NCBI GenBank assembly: GCA_046047235.1
Contig: JBJOII010000026.1
Coordinates: 1 to 38,151, forward strand
DNA length: 38,151 nucleotides
Source: JBMTVN01 sp046047235
Lineage (GTDB): Bacteria; Verrucomicrobiota; Verrucomicrobiia; Limisphaerales; JAHDYP01
Direction: 5' to 3'
The notes below the pieces were generated by a model, which saw nothing but the letters and a program-made list of their open reading frames with translations, ran no database searches and had not been told where the DNA came from. A program made the translations under genes and the position numbers. Below, piece by piece: positions 33,698 to 38,151 of this stretch. Position 1 is the first letter of the stretch; each line of letters opens with the position of its first letter.

Positions 33698-35968
33698 CTA
33701 CTGGCTGCTTCGGCACTCTTCAATGAGGCGGGTATAGACGCGCTCTGCGTGGTCGTAGGCCGAGTGGAAGTCGGCGATCTCGTCTGCGTCGATGAAGCGT
33801 TCCTTTTGGGACCGGCACTGTTTCACGCCTGCGAGGCACCATTCTGCGCTCTTGAGTGAAGCGCGGATGGGCTTGTTATTGATCTCAACAAAAATGGGGT
33901 TGGTATGGGATGAGGGTAGGATACGGATGGCGACCCAGCTGCTTTTATCGAGGTTGATATCGAAGTTCAGGTCTTCGAGGTGACCGTCGGCGATGATTTC
34001 CTGTTGGGCAACGGGGTAGCCATTGACGATGACTTCGACGGGGACCTTGCGGGATTGCTGGATACGGGCCCATTCGATGCTCCAGAAGGGGCGGGCGCCT
34101 CCACCCCAAGGCGGTTCAGCTTGGGATTTTTGGCTGAAGTGAGGGTTGATTTCTTCGGGGAGCATGGCGGCTACCCGGGCTGAAACGCGGACCTTGCCCG
34201 GTTTCTTGAGGAGGAGCGTGCTATCACCGTGGCCCATGGCCTGGTCATTGACCTTGAAGCCAAGGAGGTGACTGCGTCCGTCCCCCACGTAGTTCCGGCC
34301 TGCACGGATACCTTCGCACCAGGCTTCGTAGTTGAGCTTGTCACCAAGCTCTACGTAGCTGCGGCCTAGTCCGACCTTTTCTCCATAGATACAGGGGAAA
34401 TCGGTTTCACCGCTGATGCGGGTCTGGAAGCCTACGTTGAGGGTGTGGTACCAGATATTGAGTTCCCAGATGTAGGGGGTATCGACGGTGGAGACGAAAT
34501 CGACGGCTGGGACGAGGTCGCCGTTTGGTCCGGGGACTTTATGGGTGACATCGACGATGTATTCATTGGCGCCGATTCCATCAAATGGGGGGATCTCGTA
34601 ATTGGGAAGTTGAGTTGAGCTGGTGGCCAGTCCCCAGCCGGAGTGGGCGGGGCCGGCGAGTGCACCATGGGCTATGGCCCACGTGAGGGTCTTGAGGCAG
34701 AGGGTGGGCCAATGGTCTTTGGAGGTGCCGCCGGGATACATGTCGTTTTGGAGGCGCAGCAGGCAGAGATGGCCGCTTTCGTGGGAGCCGAAGCCGGAGA
34801 CCTCCACATCGTAGCGGAGGAGGTAGGGGTATTGGGAGACCGAGTCGTTTTTGCCGGTGAAGAATTGCTTCTGGTAATCGAAGCAGGGGCCCCAGGTCAG
34901 GTTGGCGCCTACCTTGAGATCCTCGCCCATGATATGGCGTTGCATGTCGGGCGCGTGGACACCTTCGGTGGGTTTGGTGTAGTGGGCGCAGCCGGCTGCG
35001 TGGATATGGTGGTCCCCGGACCACCAGCCCATGAGTGACGGATCGATCCAGCGTTGGACCTTGAAGCTGAGTTCGCGAGTGGCGGCGTCGACCTGGACCT
35101 CGCGAGTTTCGGGGATGGACTCAGGGCCGCGGTCGAACCGGATGGTGTAGGTTCCTTGGGGGAGGCGCAGGGTTTCGCCATCGGCGCGATAGACTTGGGG
35201 GTGAAAGGCGAAGTCCGGTGCGGTGCGTTTTGCCTGTGAGGGGTAGACCCTGCCGAGGTGGTCACGGATCTCGAAGGAGGCGGTGGTGGGCTGGTTGTTT
35301 TCGTCCTTAATGTGAAGGGTGATTTCTGGTGAGGGCAGGCAGTTGAAGAGGACATCGGCATCGTTGCGGAACCCGATGTCCTGGGTGCCTTGGCCGACGT
35401 TGAAGGACATGCGGGCTTCGCGTTTGCCGGCGTCCCGGCTGTAGAGCTGGATGATGCGGTATTCGAGGTCGAGGCCGGTGAGAGTCTTGGTTAGCGGCTG
35501 GGCATTGAAGAGTTGGAGATCGAGCCAGCGGTCTGTCAACTGGCTGGCGTCGGAGTTATGCAGGCTGATGGCTTGGGGGCTGTCTGCCTTGAGTTCGGCG
35601 GTGGTGCCGGCCTCGTTATGGACCTTGACCAGAAACTGGGTCCAGCCCTGTTCCTGAAGCGTGAGGTTGGCGGGGCCTTGGCTGACTTTGACCCGCATTT
35701 CCGGGTTGATATGCACACCATAGAGGGCGTAGCGATCGAGCGTGGATTGGAGGGAACGAACTGCTGCGGACTCGTTACGTTGCGCCAGAGCCGTTTCGAT
35801 CTGCTGTCGATCCGCGGTAGTCGGGGGAAAACCCAGGTAGTCCATGGCTTCCAAGAGCCGTTTCACCTGAGATTTGAAGGGCTGCTCCTCTACGGGGACC
35901 TCAGGGGGGAAGTCGGCCGCGGTTGCGACAGAGGCCAGGAGGAGGGCGAGAAGGGCTGTTTTCTGCAT
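33698..35968 (-). CDS. Exported CehA/McbA-family metallohydrolase (PHP-like)
   Basis: This 756-aa secreted protein opens with the signal peptide MQKTALLALLLASVATA. An N-terminal region of beta-sandwich modules (about 85-305) precedes a PHP-like hydrolase domain beginning at WWSGDHHIHAAGCAHYT, with D319-H-H321-I-H323 as the metal-binding signature. Later conserved stretches include GWGLATSSTQLPNYEIPP and GEDLKVGANLTWGPCFDYQKQ. Named members of this family hydrolyse carbamates or related esters, but most homologues in this phylum are uncharacterised. The gene is convergent with the amidohydrolase pair (26 bp between stops). The 272-bp gap upstream, toward glpF, contains a 22-bp direct repeat and should hold its promoter. 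Confidence 0.88.
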   Translation of the reverse strand: MQKTALLALLLASVATAADFPPEVPVEEQPFKSQVKRLLEAMDYLGFPPTTADRQQIETALAQRNESAAVRSLQSTLDRYALYGVHINPEMRVKVSQGPANLTLQEQGWTQFLVKVHNEAGTTAELKADSPQAISLHNSDASQLTDRWLDLQLFNAQPLTKTLTGLDLEYRIIQLYSRDAGKREARMSFNVGQGTQDIGFRNDADVLFNCLPSPEITLHIKDENNQPTTASFEIRDHLGRVYPSQAKRTAPDFAFHPQVYRADGETLRLPQGTYTIRFDRGPESIPETREVQVDAATRELSFKVQRWIDPSLMGWWSGDHHIHAAGCAHYTKPTEGVHAPDMQRHIMGEDLKVGANLTWGPCFDYQKQFFTGKNDSVSQYPYLLRYDVEVSGFGSHESGHLCLLRLQNDMYPGGTSKDHWPTLCLKTLTWAIAHGALAGPAHSGWGLATSSTQLPNYEIPPFDGIGANEYIVDVTHKVPGPNGDLVPAVDFVSTVDTPYIWELNIWYHTLNVGFQTRISGETDFPCIYGEKVGLGRSYVELGDKLNYEAWCEGIRAGRNYVGDGRSHLLGFKVNDQAMGHGDSTLLLKKPGKVRVSARVAAMLPEEINPHFSQKSQAEPPWGGGARPFWSIEWARIQQSRKVPVEVIVNGYPVAQQEIIADGHLEDLNFDINLDKSSWVAIRILPSSHTNPIFVEINNKPIRASLKSAEWCLAGVKQCRSQKERFIDADEIADFHSAYDHAERVYTRLIEECRSSQ

Positions 35969-36090
35969 AGCTTGCGTGGGTTAGGCGAGGGACAGGCTAA
36001 GCAGCTGGGATCGGCTGGACAACCGCAAAGATCATTAAAGGTGATGAAGATTAGCAGATCCGCTCACTCTGGAATCGGGCAGAGCGCACT

Positions 36091-36112
36091 AAGGGACAGA
36101 CCTTTTGTGTTC
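36091..36112. repeat. Direct repeat copy 1 (22 bp)
   Basis: The 22-bp unit beginning AAGGGACAGACC and ending TTTTGTGTTC occurs here and again, identically, at 36134-36155, a 43-bp period. The AGGGACAGACC core recalls short sequences found near REP-associated tyrosine transposase (RAYT) genes. That link is from memory and no such gene is in the window. Confidence 0.8.
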
Positions 36113-36133
36113 CCACGATTGGCGGACACGATA

Positions 36134-36155
36134 AAGGGACAGACCTTTTGTGTTC
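36134..36155. repeat. Direct repeat copy 2 (22 bp)
   Basis: This is the second exact copy of the 22-bp unit at 36091-36112. The 21 bp between the copies includes CACGATTGGCGGACACGAT, itself holding a repeated CACGAT. The pair sits between the CehA-family gene and glpF. Confidence 0.8.
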
Positions 36156-36193
36156 GCGTCAGAGGTCTAAGATATTGATTTGAAGCCGGTTAT

Positions 36194-36211
36194 GGAATCC
36201 CAGGTGATTCC
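36194..36211. other. Small inverted repeat downstream of glpF
   Basis: GGAATC and GATTCC form a perfect 6-bp inverted repeat around a 6-bp spacer, about 30 bp beyond the glpF stop. It lacks a U-tract on the glpF transcript side, so it is weak as a terminator and could equally be a protein-binding site. Confidence 0.25.
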
Positions 36212-36240
36212 GTTGCGTGGGCGGGGGATGTGAAGAGGGT

Positions 36241-36993
36241 TCAGGTGACGGCTGCGTAAGTCCAGGCTGCAAGGAGGGCTCCGAGGACGGGGGCTAGTGT
36301 GGGGACCCAGGCATAAGCGAAGTCGCTGTTGCGCTTATTTCGAATGGGGAGCAGGGCATGGGCGATACGCGGTGCGAGATCTCGCGCGGGATTGATGGCG
36401 TAGCCTGTGGTGCCGCCGAGGGAGAGGCCGATGGCGAAAACCAGCAGGCCTACGGGGATGAGTCCGAGACTGCCGAGACCGATGGGGATGTTTTCGTTTC
36501 CGGGTCCTGGAGGGATATGAAGAGAGAACTGCGGGCTAGTGATGAGGAAAATGGGAAGGATGAGGACGTAGGTTCCGAGAGTTTCGCAGAAGAAGGCCTG
36601 TTTGAGTTTTCGGATATTGGGTGCGGTGCAGAAGCAGGCGAGTTTGAGGTCCTGGTCTTCGGTGGCGTTGAAATGTTCCCGGTAGAAGGCGTAGACCAGG
36701 CAGGCGCCGGTGAATGCTCCGGCGAGTTGCGCCAGCAAGTAGCCAGGGAGTGAGGCGGTTGGCAGTTTGCCGGCCGCGACCATGGCCACGGACACGGCGG
36801 GATTGAGGTGGGCGCCGCTGAAGGGGGCGGCACAGAAAGCTCCGACGAAGACGGCGAAGCCCCATCCGGCGGTGATGACGATCCATCCAGCGCCGTGGCC
36901 TTTGGTTTTGGCGAGGACGACGTTGGCGACCACGCCATTTCCGAAGAGGATCAGCAGGGCGGTTCCGATGAATTCAGCGAGGAGGGGGTTCAT
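36241..36993 (-). CDS. glpF: Glycerol uptake facilitator (aquaglyceroporin)
   Basis: This 250-aa inner-membrane channel of the MIP family lets glycerol diffuse into the cell. The start is set at the ATG giving MNPLLAEFIGTALLILFGNG, the family's usual N-terminus; a longer frame to 37080 would run into glpK. Both NPA boxes are present: HLN64-PA in the first half and N201-P-A-R-D205 in the second. The Asp after the second NPA box is the mark of glycerol-conducting rather than water-only channels. Hydrophobic segments fit six membrane helices with two half-helices. It lies 26 bp downstream of glpK on the same strand, forming a glpKF operon in which imported glycerol is trapped by phosphorylation. 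The + strand is G-rich here although the gene is on the minus strand. Confidence 0.95.
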   Translation of the reverse strand: MNPLLAEFIGTALLILFGNGVVANVVLAKTKGHGAGWIVITAGWGFAVFVGAFCAAPFSGAHLNPAVSVAMVAAGKLPTASLPGYLLAQLAGAFTGACLVYAFYREHFNATEDQDLKLACFCTAPNIRKLKQAFFCETLGTYVLILPIFLITSPQFSLHIPPGPGNENIPIGLGSLGLIPVGLLVFAIGLSLGGTTGYAINPARDLAPRIAHALLPIRNKRNSDFAYAWVPTLAPVLGALLAAWTYAAVT

Positions 36994-37019
36994 GGGGTGA
37001 GATTTGGTTGCGTTTCTGG

Positions 37020-38151
37020 TCAGGAGTTGGGTTGTTCCCATTCCCGGGCGCGCTGAAGCGCTTGGGACCAGCGCGAGCATCGGTGGTTTGCTTCATCCGC
37101 GGACATGGAGGGTTCGAAGGTGCGGTCGATTTGCCAGGAGGACTGGACTTCCTGGCGGTTGGCCCAGAATCCGGTGGCGAGCCCGGCCAGGTAGGCGGCG
37201 CCGAGTGCTGTGGTTTCGATGATTTTTGGGCGGACGACGGGCAGTTGGAGGATGTCGGCCTGGAATTGCAGGAGCAGGTTATTGGCGGACGCACCGCCAT
37301 CCACGCGGAGTTGCTGTAGTCCTCCTTGGGTATCCTGCTGCATGACTTGGAGGACATCTGCGACCTGGAAAGCGATGCCTTCGAGTGCTGCGCGGGCGAT
37401 GTGACCTTTGGAGGTGCCGCGGGTTAGTCCTGTGATTGTGCCCCGTGCGTATTGGTCCCAGTGGGGAGCACCCAGTCCGGCGAAGGCTGGGACGAGGTAG
37501 ACCCCCGCTGAGTCTGGCACGGTTGAGGCGAGTTGTTCGATCTCGGCGGAGGAAGAGATCAAGCCCAGCTCGTCGCGCAGCCATTGGACGACTGCTCCGC
37601 CGATGAAGATGCTGCCTTCCATGGCGTAATGGGTTTGGTGGTTGGTTTGCCAGGCGACGGTGGTGATCAGCTGGTGCTTGGAGGGGACTGGTTGGGAGCC
37701 GAGTTGGGTTAGCAGGAAACAGCCCGTGCCGTAGGTATTCTTGGCCATGCCGACTTCGAAGCAGTTTTGGCCGAAGAGGGCAGACTGCTGGTCGCCGGCC
37801 ATGCCGGCGATGGGGATCGGGCCGCCGAAGAGTTCGGGCGTGGTTTCACCACAGATTCCACTGGTGGGTGCGATTTCAGGCAGGATGGCGCGGGGGATGT
37901 TTAGGAGCTGGAGTAGTTCCTCATCCCAAGCCTGCGTGTGCAGGTTAAAGAGCATGGTTCGGGAGGCGTTGCTTGGGTCAGTGACGCACCGTTTGCCTCC
38001 GGTGAGGTTCCAGACCAGCCAGGTATCCATGGTGCCGAAGACCAGTTCGCCTTTTTCAGCGCGTTCGCGGGCCTGTGGCACGTTGTCGAGTAACCAACGG
38101 ATCTTGCTGGCTGAGAAGTAGGCATCGATCACCAGGCCTGTTTTGTTTTGG
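37020..38151 (-). CDS. glpK: Glycerol kinase (N-terminus beyond window edge)
   Basis: GlpK phosphorylates glycerol to glycerol-3-phosphate with ATP. The window holds about the last 377 of a usual 495-500 residues. The frame is still open at the right edge (QNKTGLVIDAYFSASKIRWL), matching the family region about 120-130 residues from the start. FGGY-kinase features are visible: GELVFGTMDTWLVWNLTGG, GMAGDQQSALFGQ with its catalytic-type Asp, NTYGTGCF, FAGLGAPHWD, and the C-terminal DGGASANNLLLQFQADILQ. It is followed by glpF on the same strand. No regulator of the pair is visible in the window. Assignment is firm. Confidence 0.96.
   Translation of the reverse strand, partial: QNKTGLVIDAYFSASKIRWLLDNVPQARERAEKGELVFGTMDTWLVWNLTGGKRCVTDPSNASRTMLFNLHTQAWDEELLQLLNIPRAILPEIAPTSGICGETTPELFGGPIPIAGMAGDQQSALFGQNCFEVGMAKNTYGTGCFLLTQLGSQPVPSKHQLITTVAWQTNHQTHYAMEGSIFIGGAVVQWLRDELGLISSSAEIEQLASTVPDSAGVYLVPAFAGLGAPHWDQYARGTITGLTRGTSKGHIARAALEGIAFQVADVLQVMQQDTQGGLQQLRVDGGASANNLLLQFQADILQLPVVRPKIIETTALGAAYLAGLATGFWANRQEVQSSWQIDRTFEPSMSADEANHRCSRWSQALQRAREWEQPNS

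Noticed and set aside
1..38151. CRISPR arrays, rRNA/tRNA genes, intact insertion sequences or prophage genes.
   Set aside because: Looked for repeated spacers, tRNA-like cloverleafs and transposase or integrase motifs; none seen.

Overview
This is bacterial chromosomal DNA, most likely from a member of the Verrucomicrobiota (Opitutae-like) or a close relative in the PVC superphylum. The evidence is a secreted sulfatase / PSCyt1-PSCyt2-PSD1 cytochrome / DUF1501 cluster, a second sulfatase, LamG-rich exported proteins, and a C-terminal 'Y-x-L-E-S-S-x-N-x-x-x-W' type module typical of exported verrucomicrobial proteins. This assignment rests on gene content and has not been checked by a search.

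Layout. 1-1579: the end of purK overlapping purE (purine synthesis). 1829-5180: a divergent locus with an NhaR-like LysR regulator on the minus strand, facing a beta-carbonic anhydrase and a SulP-type anion transporter. Two palindromes lie in the shared promoter region and a strong intrinsic terminator closes the locus; together this looks like a regulated bicarbonate/CO2 uptake or pH module. 5453-11513: a tightly packed operon of a formylglycine sulfatase, a large diheme-type PSCyt/PSD1 protein with an inserted discoidin-like domain, and a Tat-exported DUF1501 protein, fitting degradation of sulfated polysaccharides.

11542-27425: a compositionally different block of exported proteins. On the minus strand is a two-LamG-domain protein. 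On the plus strand are an unrecognised secreted protein of about 600 aa, a fibre-like protein, a giant secreted protein of about 2,979 aa, a small protein with two Ca2+-loop motifs, and a membrane-anchored MORN-repeat protein. By eye, the end of the giant protein has the same order of elements as the pore-forming A subunit of Tc toxins: long helices, then a small beta domain with 'IRxxxxVxxPLP', 'WxLxIPG' and 'DIxIHFxTY' elements. No TcB/TcC (RHS) partner is present. This block is the best candidate for an undescribed system.

27561-35968: a second sulfatase, a double-domain and a single-domain amidohydrolase (two of the three amidohydrolase modules appear to have lost their metal ligands), and a convergent CehA/McbA-type metallohydrolase. 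36091-36155: two copies of a 22-bp direct repeat. 36241-38151: glpF and the 3' part of glpK on the minus strand (glycerol uptake and phosphorylation).

Outside 11.5-27.4 kb the plus strand is strikingly G-rich whichever strand encodes the gene, which suggests it is the leading strand of replication. The bias weakens inside that block, consistent with later acquisition. No rRNA, tRNA, CRISPR array or intact transposon was seen.
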